Shown: positions 27,225 to 35,384 of the stretch, one piece after another
Numbering within the stretch: position 1 is the first letter of the stretch
Layout of the letters: every line of letters begins with the position of its first letter
NCBI GenBank assembly: GCA_020073605.1
Contig: JAIQEW010000006.1
Coordinates: 62,001-126,000 of the forward strand
DNA from: Terriglobia bacterium
Lineage (GTDB): Bacteria; Acidobacteriota; Terriglobia; Acidiferrales; UBA7541
Length of the DNA: 64,000 bases
Direction: 5' to 3'
Notes under the pieces: model-generated
What the model was told of the DNA's origin: nothing
Databases searched by the model: none
What the model saw: the letters and a program-made list of their open reading frames with translations, nothing else
Position numbers and translations under genes: made by a program

Positions 27225-29039
27225 TCACCTGCTTGATTCAGTCCCTGGAGAGGATCGCGCCGGCACTCCTACCAGTTGCACCGGAAAGATCCCCCGAACA
27301 CTGTTGCACAAATAGACGGCATCCGCGCGAGCGAGATCGTCGAGCGTCAACACGTCCTCCCGGGCGTTGGGGCATTTCCTCAGAATCGAGGCGCGGTAGG
27401 TGCCGGGCAAAACTCCACACGTGATTGCGGGTGTACGCCACACGCCGCCGGTAACCACGAAAACATTGTGAATCGCTCCTTCGGTCAACTCGCCTCGCTC
27501 GTTGAAGAAGAGAGCGTCGTCGCATTGCGCGGCTCTCGCGGCCGCCAGCTCTTCGTCGTACATCTTCCGGCGTGTCGTTTTGTGGTAGAGAAATCGATCC
27601 GAGCTGAGGACCGTTCGCGCGGAAAGCCGGACACGGCCGAGAAGGACGATTTCCAACTCGCTGTAATCTATCTCCAACGACCCGTCTGGAGACAACATGA
27701 GGCGAACCCTGTGAGGACGGCCCTCAAACTTCGGCGTGATCCGTTCGAGCGCTTCACGGACCCTGCGTTCCTCGAATTGAAATCCAAAGTACTCGGCAGA
27801 GGCGCGCATGCGGGCCAGATGGTCCTCGAGAAGCCAGTACTCCGTTTCCCAACGCAGCGTTTCGATAATCTTGAAGTCGCGTGTCGTGTGGGTCAGGAAC
27901 GCCGCCTTCGACTGACATTCCTTCCATTCTTCGGAACTGGACGAATCGTAGGTGATACCGCCGCCCACGCCTATGAGTCCCTTTTCGCCGCGCATGACGG
28001 CAGTACGGATCGCCACGTTAAACTGGGATTGCGCCGGCGCGAAATAGCCGATTGAGCCGGTGTACACCGCGCGTTCCGTGGTTTCCAATTCCGAAATCAG
28101 TTCCATAGCGCGGATCTTCGGGGCGCCGGTGACCGACCCCGATGGAAACAGCGCCCTGACGACGGAATCCGGCGTGCATCCGTCTTTCAAGTCTCCCTCA
28201 ATCGTCGACGTCATCTGCCAAACCGAGGGGAACCGTTCGACCTCGAACAAACGAGTGGTCCTGACGGAGCCTGTCCGGCAGATGCGGCCCAGATCATTGC
28301 GCATCAGGTCCACAATCATGACGTTCTCAGCGCGATTCTTCTCGCTCACCCGGAGGGCCTCGGCGTGGCGCGCATCATCCTCCAGCGTCAGGCCGCGGTC
28401 CGCCGTTCCCTTCATCGGCTTCACAAGAATGTGGTCCCCTCGAATCTCGAAAAACAATTCCGGTGAAAGGGAAACAACCTGCTCGGACCCGGTGTTCACG
28501 AACGCGGCATAAGGCACAGGATGCCGATGGTACAGCGCAGTGAATAGCCGCCAGGGGCTGCACTTCGATTGGAGAGCCACTCGATAGGTGAAATTGATCT
28601 GGTAGACATCGCCCGCGGAAATCCAATCATGGATTGCGTCGATAGCCGCGTCGTACTGCGCGCGAGTGACTGTCGATGCGCAGTTCTGAACGATTTCCTC
28701 TGCGTTATCGGGAGGGATCGAAAGCTGATCTACGGCGAGGGCGCTGTCATACAATCCGAACCAACACAGTGGACCGCTTCGGCCTGCAAGCAGAGGGCGT
28801 AACTTTGGCTCCAGCGCATACCCGGCTTCGTAGCACAGAAATCCGGCAGCTTCGCCGCCGGCCTTCACGTGCCGGCTAATCTCCGCCAGCGTATCGGCCA
28901 GCGTTTGGGGGGCGCCGGCCGTCAAAATTCGCACAGGATGGCGGTACGCGCGCCAACCGGACTCCTCACGCAAGAGGACGAAGCCCGGCTCTCCGGCACA
29001 CTCCGCCAAGGCCCCGGCATCGATCTCAGTGGCTTTCAC
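27225..29039 (-). CDS. pabBC: Fused aminodeoxychorismate synthase component I / aminodeoxychorismate lyase
   Basis: Predicted 604 aa. Residues 1 to about 345 are PabB: FVNTGSEQVVSLSPELFFEI, VKPMKGTADRG, KNRAENVMIVDLMRNDLGRI, PSGSVTGAPKIRAMELI and GGGITYDSSSSEEWKEC (chorismate-binding enzyme motifs). The C-terminal part, from about 355, is a class IV PLP aminotransferase, with the PLP lysine in FLYHKTTRRKMYDEE and FFNERGELTEGAIHNVFV. Together they turn chorismate into p-aminobenzoate for folate. A folate-dependent O-demethylase is encoded upstream on the same strand, so local folate demand is a reasonable inference. Confidence 0.92.
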   Translation of the reverse strand: MKATEIDAGALAECAGEPGFVLLREESGWRAYRHPVRILTAGAPQTLADTLAEISRHVKAGGEAAGFLCYEAGYALEPKLRPLLAGRSGPLCWFGLYDSALAVDQLSIPPDNAEEIVQNCASTVTRAQYDAAIDAIHDWISAGDVYQINFTYRVALQSKCSPWRLFTALYHRHPVPYAAFVNTGSEQVVSLSPELFFEIRGDHILVKPMKGTADRGLTLEDDARHAEALRVSEKNRAENVMIVDLMRNDLGRICRTGSVRTTRLFEVERFPSVWQMTSTIEGDLKDGCTPDSVVRALFPSGSVTGAPKIRAMELISELETTERAVYTGSIGYFAPAQSQFNVAIRTAVMRGEKGLIGVGGGITYDSSSSEEWKECQSKAAFLTHTTRDFKIIETLRWETEYWLLEDHLARMRASAEYFGFQFEERRVREALERITPKFEGRPHRVRLMLSPDGSLEIDYSELEIVLLGRVRLSARTVLSSDRFLYHKTTRRKMYDEELAAARAAQCDDALFFNERGELTEGAIHNVFVVTGGVWRTPAITCGVLPGTYRASILRKCPNAREDVLTLDDLARADAVYLCNSVRGIFPVQLVGVPARSSPGTESSR

Positions 29040-29283
29040 TTCGCGCGACTCTTCTCTGCCAAATCAGAAATGAGGCACATACACTCTGCGCAGATCGTGG
29101 CAATCCGTTTTCAAGGGTGCGATCCGGGCAGGAAAGTTGGCCAGAACGGAGCCGTTGAGAGCGGATTGATTCGGGGACCGTGCATGAGTGTCTTTCGCCC
29201 AGGAAGACCGCTCCGTTCCGGTTGGGCACGATTAGGGCAGCGGTGCCGCAAGCGCCAGGGGAAACGGTCCCATTTTTCGCAAT

Positions 29284-29341
29284 CTAGGGTTGCACGGGCT
29301 CCCGACCCTCGGCCGAGAACCCGTGCCGTTGTTCAACCTAG
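29284..29341. other. Long interrupted hairpin in a 314-base gap
   Basis: CTAGGGTTG pairs with CAACCTAG (one bulge), GCACGGG with CCCGTGC, and the top contains the palindrome CTCGGCCGAG. It lies just downstream of the LigM-like gene as read on the minus strand, before pabBC. No T tract follows, so it may be a processing, attenuation or weak termination element. The rest of 29040-29353 holds nothing I can identify. Confidence 0.45.
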
Positions 29342-29353
29342 CGACTTGTGACC

Positions 29354-30742
29354 TCAGTGTCCGACTTTCTGCGGCCGATACGCGGTGCGTGCCACTTCGG
29401 AATAAGGCACGGGGCTGACAACTGCCCGTATCTGGGTTTGCACGTGGCGTTCGACCGTCGGTTTCGTTGACCCGCCGCCTTCTTCACCCCAGACGAACGT
29501 GACCTCGGTGCCCGGCACGCTGTGTTCGTTATCGACCATAGCGAGCGTGAGCATTCTGCCTTCGTTGGAGCTGTAGCCGCACCACGTTGATATCCCGACC
29601 ATCTTGCCGTCTCTCAAAACCTTGTCATACGGCAACGTCGAGTAGACGGACGATGGAAAGTCGAAGTATTTCGCCCTGTTTTCCTTCTGGAACATGGTTC
29701 CGATCGCACGGGTGATGTCTTCGCTGTTCAAGGCCAATGTCACCTTCGTCCGCTTCGGGTTGGCTGCGATCTTCTGAAGAGCTTCCTTGCCGATGAAGTC
29801 GTGGTCGAACTTGACGATCGGCCCATAGCCGAGGTCATACGGCGTGAGGTAGTAGTCGGTAATGTTATCGGAAATGAAGCTCCCACCCAGGGAAGCAATG
29901 GCTTCGTAGCAGTTCGCGGGCAACCACTGCCGGTAGGCTTTCATTTTTTCGCCGGAATAAATCGCCGGCATGGGCGACGGAATCCATCCCGATTCGAGAG
30001 TATTGGAAGAGTACGCCCTGGCGCCAACCTGTCGAAGTCCGAATTCTTTTCCGGCCTCAACGATGGCGGCCTTGACTTCTTCACCTTCCTGCCAGGGGCC
30101 GAACAATTCCAATCCGGGTTGTCCGACCATGCCATGGCGCAAGGCGCGAACCTGGTGTCCGGCGATGGTTACGGAGGACATGTTGAAGAACTTGACGTCC
30201 GGGGCCGGTTTGCCGGTGACCTTTTCAATCAGCTTCATCGCATTCGGACCCTGAACCTGATACCGGTAAACCTTGCGAACGATCGGGCCTACTCTGGCGG
30301 CGGCTCTTTCGTCCCTCTCCACTTTCGCGTTGTAGCCGCCGGTTTCGCAATGGTATTGAACCCAATTGTGAATGGAGGGGCGTCCGACGAGATTGAACAA
30401 ATTCTTATCGAGATAAAAGAGCACCACATCGCCAATCACATACCCATCGTAATTGCACGCCACAAACTGCTTGGCCTTGTTGGGTTCGAACCCCTTGAAG
30501 CTATTGATGCCAAGATCGGAAAGCAACTTCAGCGCATCGGGACCCTCAACGTACATATCCATCATGTGATAAGACTGGTTGAAGAGAACGCACGCCTGCT
30601 GCCATGCGCGCTGTTCATCTCTCCAGTTCGAGAACTCGGGGGGGACCACCGGATAGACATACGGCCCCGTCTGCGAGTTGCGCAGCAGTTTCACCGGATT
30701 CCCGGCGGCTTGTAGCACGTCCTCTAAGCTCTTGTGACCCAC
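29354..30742 (-). CDS. GcvT-like tetrahydrofolate-dependent O-demethylase (LigM family)
   Basis: Predicted 462 aa, close to LigM/DesA (about 470). The opening LEDVLQAAGNPVKLLRNSQTGPYVYPVVPPEFSNW and LFNQSYHMMDMYVEGPDALKLLSDLGINSFKGF match the aryl-methyl-ether demethylase branch of the aminomethyltransferase fold. FVACNYDGYVIGDVVLFYL and the C-terminal OB-like domain (KYFDFPSSVYSTLPYDKVL) follow. Relatives move the methyl of vanillate, 3-O-methylgallate or syringate to tetrahydrofolate. It is divergent from the cof operon. The aromatic substrate is not defined, and no ring-cleavage dioxygenase is in the window. Confidence 0.8.
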   Translation of the reverse strand: MGHKSLEDVLQAAGNPVKLLRNSQTGPYVYPVVPPEFSNWRDEQRAWQQACVLFNQSYHMMDMYVEGPDALKLLSDLGINSFKGFEPNKAKQFVACNYDGYVIGDVVLFYLDKNLFNLVGRPSIHNWVQYHCETGGYNAKVERDERAAARVGPIVRKVYRYQVQGPNAMKLIEKVTGKPAPDVKFFNMSSVTIAGHQVRALRHGMVGQPGLELFGPWQEGEEVKAAIVEAGKEFGLRQVGARAYSSNTLESGWIPSPMPAIYSGEKMKAYRQWLPANCYEAIASLGGSFISDNITDYYLTPYDLGYGPIVKFDHDFIGKEALQKIAANPKRTKVTLALNSEDITRAIGTMFQKENRAKYFDFPSSVYSTLPYDKVLRDGKMVGISTWCGYSSNEGRMLTLAMVDNEHSVPGTEVTFVWGEEGGGSTKPTVERHVQTQIRAVVSPVPYSEVARTAYRPQKVGH

Positions 30743-31065
30743 TGTTTCTTCTCCTTTTAATGGACAGAGTGTCTGATCATTCCCAACTTAATTACAGTCT
30801 AGAACCCCAATTCAGGAAGTTGCCCTCCCCGTTCAACTACGGCAGGGCAGGTCTTCCCTCGCAGTTTGGTGCGCGAATTTCCTTCCAGAGATCGATCCCA
30901 AGGCTCGAGCCGGATTGTTGCAAAACCAATGCGGATCGCCGGTCAAAAACATCAGGCGGTTAGCACTAATCCAGCGGCAACGGCTTCGTCCTGGGAACCC
31001 TTCGATGAGTATCGCAGTTGACGGCGCCGGCGTTCGACAGGCCCACCCCTCCTCCGGGACAGAAA

Positions 31066-31104
31066 GTATACGCGTCCAACTGGAGCGTGTACAAGGGTAT
31101 ACAC
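31066..31104. promoter_or_regulatory. Cluster of GTATAC-type half sites in divergent ligM-like/cofG region
   Basis: GTATACGC (31066-31073), GCGTGTAC (31085-31092, its near inverse) and GTATACAC (31097-31104) lie close together. They form one imperfect inverted and one further copy, as expected for an operator. The remainder of 30743-31285 has the promoter below and no gene. Confidence 0.4.
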
Positions 31105-31221
31105 GAATTTCCTTTGGGCCAATCGCGTTCCGTATAGGACGACGAGAGGCTCCGAAGGGGCCAGAGAAGCCAGCAAGAAACGGATTTTCACACGGTCTCA
31201 CCTAGGGTGACGTGGATGCAT

Positions 31222-31232
31222 TTTGGTATAAT
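31222..31232 (+). promoter_or_regulatory. Extended -10 promoter before cofG
   Basis: TTTGGTATAAT contains a consensus TATAAT with the TGn extension. No good -35 is present at 17 bases, which is normal for extended -10 promoters. Transcription would start near 31239, directly before a small hairpin (CGGAGC with GCTCCG, 31244-31268), about 45 bases ahead of the cofG ATG. Confidence 0.55.
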
Positions 31233-31285
31233 TTGCTCCGCCGCGGAGCGCGAATCGCGCATGCTCCGAGACCTCACCGTGTGCC

Positions 31286-32494
31286 ATGGATGTGGATCCC
31301 GATTTTGAAAGGCGCTGGGTTTCAATGATAGGGTCGGCAAGTACATCTCAAGTGGTTACCGCCCTCGAACGTGGCATCGAAGGCGATGGCATATCCCGCG
31401 GAGAAGCGCTCTTTTTAATCGAGCATGCCGAACTGAGTCCCTTGCTCCGGGCGGCCGCAGCCGTTCGGGACCGATCGAAAGGCCGCACGGTCAGCTACTC
31501 GAAGAAAGTTTTCATCCCGCTGACGCATCTGTGCCGCGATTATTGCGGCTATTGCACGTTCCGAGCGGATCCCTCGGCCGATAGCCAACCATTCATGACA
31601 CCGCAAGAAGTGCTCGCGGTAGCCGAGGCCGGGAGTCGCGCGGGATGCAAAGAGGCCCTGTTCAGCCTGGGCGATCAGCCGGAGACGCTATTCCCAGAGG
31701 CCAAGGCGTTCCTGCGAAAACAGGGCTTCGAGCGCACGCTCGAATACTTGATGGCGATGGCGCAGCTCGTTCTCGACCAAACCGGCCTGCTTCCCCATTC
31801 AAATCCCGGTCTCATGCCTGCGGTCGATCTGCGCCGCCTGAAGGAATCCAATGTCAGTCTTGGGCTGATGCTCGAAAGCGCCAGTCCCCGCCTGCGGCGC
31901 GCAGGCGGCCCGCATTGGAAAGCCCCGGACAAAGTGCCGTCGCTTCGATTACGAACGATCGAGGATGCGGGGCGCTTATCGATCGCCTTCACGACCGGCA
32001 TCCTCATCGGCATCGGCGAAACCGCCGAAGAGCGCGTGGATTCACTACTCGCCATTCGCGATCTCCACGAGAAGTACGGCCACATCCAGGAAGTGATCGT
32101 CCAGCCGTTCCGAGCCAAGCCCGGGACGCGAATGGCGCTGGCGCCCGATCCTTCAACCGAGGACTTGCAACGGACCCTGGCCGTCGCCCGGTTGATTTTC
32201 GGCCAGGAGATGAACATTCAGTCTCCGCCCAACCTGCTCTCGGACGACTATCCTCTCCTGTTGGAAGCCGGGATCAATGACTGGGGTGGAATTTCTCCTG
32301 TTACGAAAGATTTCATCAATCCGGAGGCGGCCTGGCCCCAGATCTCCTTGCTGGCCGAAAAGACAGCCGCCGCCGGGTTCGTTTTGCGGGAGCGGCTGGC
32401 GATTTATCCGGAGTTTTTGTCGCGGCCGGAATTCGTGGATGCGCACGTCCAATCTTCTTTGCAGAAACTCCGGGGAGAAGACGGCTATGCCTGA
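31286..32494 (+). CDS. cofG: F0 synthase subunit CofG (radical SAM)
   Basis: Predicted 402 aa. With CofH it makes 7,8-didemethyl-8-hydroxy-5-deazariboflavin (F0), the chromophore of F420. The radical-SAM cluster motif C-x3-C-x2-C is LCRDYCGYCTF (C83, C87, C90). KVFIPLTHLCRDYC, LFSLGDQPE, HSNPGLM, SLGLMLES and PFRAKPGTRM are CofG family blocks, as is NDWGGISPVTKDFINPEAAWP near the end. It starts a tight operon: cofH begins 16 bases after its stop, and cofD and cofC follow. Actinobacteria usually fuse G and H as FbiC; here they are separate, as in archaea and cyanobacteria. Confidence 0.93.
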   Translation: MDVDPDFERRWVSMIGSASTSQVVTALERGIEGDGISRGEALFLIEHAELSPLLRAAAAVRDRSKGRTVSYSKKVFIPLTHLCRDYCGYCTFRADPSADSQPFMTPQEVLAVAEAGSRAGCKEALFSLGDQPETLFPEAKAFLRKQGFERTLEYLMAMAQLVLDQTGLLPHSNPGLMPAVDLRRLKESNVSLGLMLESASPRLRRAGGPHWKAPDKVPSLRLRTIEDAGRLSIAFTTGILIGIGETAEERVDSLLAIRDLHEKYGHIQEVIVQPFRAKPGTRMALAPDPSTEDLQRTLAVARLIFGQEMNIQSPPNLLSDDYPLLLEAGINDWGGISPVTKDFINPEAAWPQISLLAEKTAAAGFVLRERLAIYPEFLSRPEFVDAHVQSSLQKLRGEDGYA

Positions 32495-32509
32495 AAGCGA
32501 GAGTGACAA

Positions 32510-33757
32510 ATGCTGAAGGCCATGGATCCTCGGTGGCGAGAGGTCTCCTGGGAGCAGGCGCTCAAAGCTGCGAGTCCGGCTGTCGCCGATGTCCTAGAGA
32601 AGGCTCTCGCTGGAAGAGATCTCGATTTTGACGACGGGCTTGCCGTGTGTGGCGCGACAGGCGACGACCTGCTTGCGGTGGTAAAGACTGCGGATGAACT
32701 TCGCCGGCGCGCCGTCGGCGATCGCGTCACCTACGTGGTGAATCGGAACCTGAATTTCACGAACGTGTGCATCGTGGGCTGCGCATTTTGCGGATTCAGC
32801 CGAGGCCCGAATTCACCGGATGCTTATTTCCATTCGACGGAGTCGCTCCTCGCAAAATGCGTCGAAGGGGTCGAGCGTGGCGCGACCGAGGTGTGCATCC
32901 AGGGCGGACTTCCTCGCACGCTGGACGGCGGCTATTACGCCGATCTTCTTCGCGCTATTAAATCGCGCCTCCCGGACTTGCATCTGCATGCTTTTTCACC
33001 AATGGAAATCACATATGGCGTCGAAAAGACGGGCATGAATCTGCGTGAGTACCTGCTCACCCTGAAAGAAGCGGGGCTGGGCAGCATCCCGGGGACGGCG
33101 GCAGAAATCCTCGATGATGACGTGCGCCGGTCCCTGAGCCCGCACAAGCTGAACGTGCGGCAGTGGATCGACGTGATTCGCTCGGCACACGAGCTCGGTA
33201 TCCCCTCGACCTCCACGATGATGTACGGCCATTCCGAGAATCCGGAACACTGGGTGCGGCATTTGCTGCTGCTCCGCCGGATCCAGATGGACACGCATGG
33301 ATTCACCGAGTTTGTTCCGTTGGGCTTCATCCATTCGCAAACCAGGCTGTACCGGACAGGCCGCGCTCGTGCAGGAAGCTCCTTCCGCGAAGATCTGATC
33401 GTGCATGCGCTCGCCCGCCTGCTCCTGAACGGCCATATCAAGAATATTCAGGTTTCCTGGGTGAAACTCGGCTTCGAAGGTGCCCTGGCTTGCCTCGAAG
33501 CCGGCGCCAACGATTTCGGCGGCACGCTGATGGAGGAGAGCATCTCAAAATCCGCGGGAGCAAACTTCGGCGAATCAGTCTTGCCCGGCGAGATTCGGGC
33601 GCTGATCCGGACGATTGGCCGCACGCCCGCCGAGCGCACAACAACCTACAAAATTCGGCAGGTGTTCGAGCAGGCGGACGCGAACGATTTCCTGCCGCTG
33701 GAACGCATGGCCGCGCCCACCGAGAAATCCATTCCGCTCGAGCAGGTGGGGTACTAA
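32510..33757 (+). CDS. cofH: F0 synthase subunit CofH (radical SAM)
   Basis: Predicted 415 aa; couples tyrosine with the pyrimidine precursor for F0 formation. The radical-SAM cysteines are in CIVGCAFCGFSRGP (C87, C91, C94). EVCIQGGLPRTLDGGYYADLLRAIK, HAFSPMEITYG, LGSIPGTAAEILDDDVR and GGTLMEESISKSAGA are CofH marks, separating it from MqnC and MqnE, its menaquinone-pathway relatives. Its TAA shares a base with the ATG of cofD (TAATG), so translation is coupled. Confidence 0.92.
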   Translation: MLKAMDPRWREVSWEQALKAASPAVADVLEKALAGRDLDFDDGLAVCGATGDDLLAVVKTADELRRRAVGDRVTYVVNRNLNFTNVCIVGCAFCGFSRGPNSPDAYFHSTESLLAKCVEGVERGATEVCIQGGLPRTLDGGYYADLLRAIKSRLPDLHLHAFSPMEITYGVEKTGMNLREYLLTLKEAGLGSIPGTAAEILDDDVRRSLSPHKLNVRQWIDVIRSAHELGIPSTSTMMYGHSENPEHWVRHLLLLRRIQMDTHGFTEFVPLGFIHSQTRLYRTGRARAGSSFREDLIVHALARLLLNGHIKNIQVSWVKLGFEGALACLEAGANDFGGTLMEESISKSAGANFGESVLPGEIRALIRTIGRTPAERTTTYKIRQVFEQADANDFLPLERMAAPTEKSIPLEQVGY

Positions 33758-34707
33758 TGGAAATCGTGGCGCTGGCGGGAGGGATCGGCGCCTCGAAGCT
33801 CTTGTTGGGCCTCAGTCGCGCCATGGATCCGCGCGAGCTGACTATCATCGTGAATACGGGAGACGATATCGTCCTGCACGGCCTCTCGATTTCGCCGGAC
33901 CTGGATATTGTGACGTACACGCTGGCGGGCGTGGTGAATCCGGAGACAGGGTGGGGGTTCCGCGACGAGACGTTTGGCGCACTCGATCAGCTCGGCGTTT
34001 ACGGCCGGCCCGATTGGTTCCATCTCGGCGATCGCGACCTGGCGACGCACATTCATCGCACGGCCATGCTCCGCGAAGGCGCGCGCCTCTCGCAGGCGTC
34101 CGAATCGATCCGGCAAGCGCTTGGCGTCCAATCGAGAATTCTCCCGATGAGCGACCAACCCGTTCCGACCACGATTGAAACGGACCAGGGGCGTTTCCAC
34201 TTTCAGGAATACTTGGTTCAGAGGCGGGCCGAGCCGGTGGTGCGAGGGATTTCGTTTGACGGAATCGAGCAGGCTCGTCCGGCGCCGGGCGTCCTCGATA
34301 CGCTGGCACACGCCGCGGGAATCATCATCTGCCCGAGCAATCCGCTGATCAGCATTGGGCCCATCCTCGCGGTTCCGGGCGTGCGGGAGGCTTTGCGTGC
34401 GCGCCGCGCTCACGTTGTCGCAGTCTGCCCGATCGTGGGAGGCAAGTCCTTGAAGGGGCCGTCCGACCGGATGCTCGCCCAACTGGGATTCGAGGTCTCG
34501 GCCTACGGAGTGGCGCGCATGTATCAAGACATCTGCGCAACGTTTGTGATCGATCCCGTCGACAGCGCGCAAGGTCCGGCAATCGAATCACTGGGCATGG
34601 AGGCCCTTATCTACCCGACGGTCATGCGCAACGTCGAAGATAAGGAGTCCCTCGCGCGGAGAATCGTGCAGTTCGCCGCACAGCAGAAAGCAGGGGCGAC
34701 CGCATGA
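33757..34707 (+). CDS. cofD: 2-phospho-L-lactate transferase family CofD (F420-0 formation)
   Basis: Predicted 316 aa. Transfers a phospholactyl or phosphoenolpyruvyl group from its GMP-activated form to F0. VALAGGIGASKLLLGL is the phosphate-binding opening. NTGDDIVLHGLSISPDLDIVTYTLAG, WFHLGDRDLATHIHRT, ICPSNPLISIGPILAVPGVR and CPIVGGKSLKGPSDRMLAQLG match CofD/FbiA along its whole length. Overlaps cofH by one base and cofC by four (ATGA). Confidence 0.93.
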   Translation: MEIVALAGGIGASKLLLGLSRAMDPRELTIIVNTGDDIVLHGLSISPDLDIVTYTLAGVVNPETGWGFRDETFGALDQLGVYGRPDWFHLGDRDLATHIHRTAMLREGARLSQASESIRQALGVQSRILPMSDQPVPTTIETDQGRFHFQEYLVQRRAEPVVRGISFDGIEQARPAPGVLDTLAHAAGIIICPSNPLISIGPILAVPGVREALRARRAHVVAVCPIVGGKSLKGPSDRMLAQLGFEVSAYGVARMYQDICATFVIDPVDSAQGPAIESLGMEALIYPTVMRNVEDKESLARRIVQFAAQQKAGATA

Positions 34708-35345
34708 AGGCGATCCTGATTCCCGTAAAGGAATTTCCCGAGGCCAAGAAACGCCTGGCTCCGCATTTTCCTCCCGCCGACCGCGCGGCCCTGGCGGAGG
34801 CGATGTGTGAGGATTTTTTCACCGTCGTGGCTGCGACCCGCTGTGCGGACCGCGTGTTTGTAATCAGCAAAGAGCCCGGGGCTCTCTCGCGGGCGCGAAA
34901 ACTTGGCTGGGAAACAATTGTCGAATCTCACCAGACCTCGGAAAGCGACTCCGTAGACGCCGGATCACGCTACTGCGCCGAGCAGGGCGTTCACGCTCTC
35001 CTCCGGCTGCCCGTCGATCTGCCGCTGGTCGAACCGTCTGACATCGAGGCGGTCTTTGAGAAATTGGAAGCCGCGCCGTCCGTCGTTCTGGTTCCTTCGA
35101 GCGATGGCACGGGCACCAACGCGCTCCTGCGATCGCCTGCCGTTCTCTTTCCGTCCCGCTTCGGGCCTAATAGTTTTCCACGTCATCTGGCCGAGGCGGA
35201 GGGATGCGGCGCGCGCACACGAGTCTTTCGGAACCCTCGTCTAGAGCTTGACATTGATGAGCTGGATGATCTGCGGAGGCTTTCGAATCGGCTGCGGCCC
35301 GGCTCCGCCACAGCGCGATGGCTCATGGAGCGTGACATCAGCTGA
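34704..35345 (+). CDS. cofC: Phospholactate/PEP guanylyltransferase CofC (FbiD)
   Basis: Predicted 213 aa nucleotidyltransferase that activates 2-phospholactate or PEP with GTP for CofD. ILIPVKEFPEAKKRLAP is the nucleotide-binding start. LLRLPVDLPLVEPSDI holds the metal-binding aspartates, and VPSSDGTGTNALLRSP and FGPNSFPRHLAEAE are conserved family blocks. It closes the cofGHDC operon and is convergent with the catabolic block, leaving only 39 bases to the stop of the CoA-transferase gene. Bacterial CofC may prefer PEP; sequence alone does not decide. Confidence 0.9.
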   Translation: MKAILIPVKEFPEAKKRLAPHFPPADRAALAEAMCEDFFTVVAATRCADRVFVISKEPGALSRARKLGWETIVESHQTSESDSVDAGSRYCAEQGVHALLRLPVDLPLVEPSDIEAVFEKLEAAPSVVLVPSSDGTGTNALLRSPAVLFPSRFGPNSFPRHLAEAEGCGARTRVFRNPRLELDIDELDDLRRLSNRLRPGSATARWLMERDIS

Positions 35346-35384
35346 ACCGCGCCGCGGGCCAATGCTGCCGACGGTGACGGGCAA

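Noticed and set aside
31286..33757. Reading cofG and cofH as menaquinone (futalosine) genes mqnC/mqnE
   Set aside because: They are followed directly by cofD and cofC, and the blocks around the radical-SAM cysteines fit F0 synthase.
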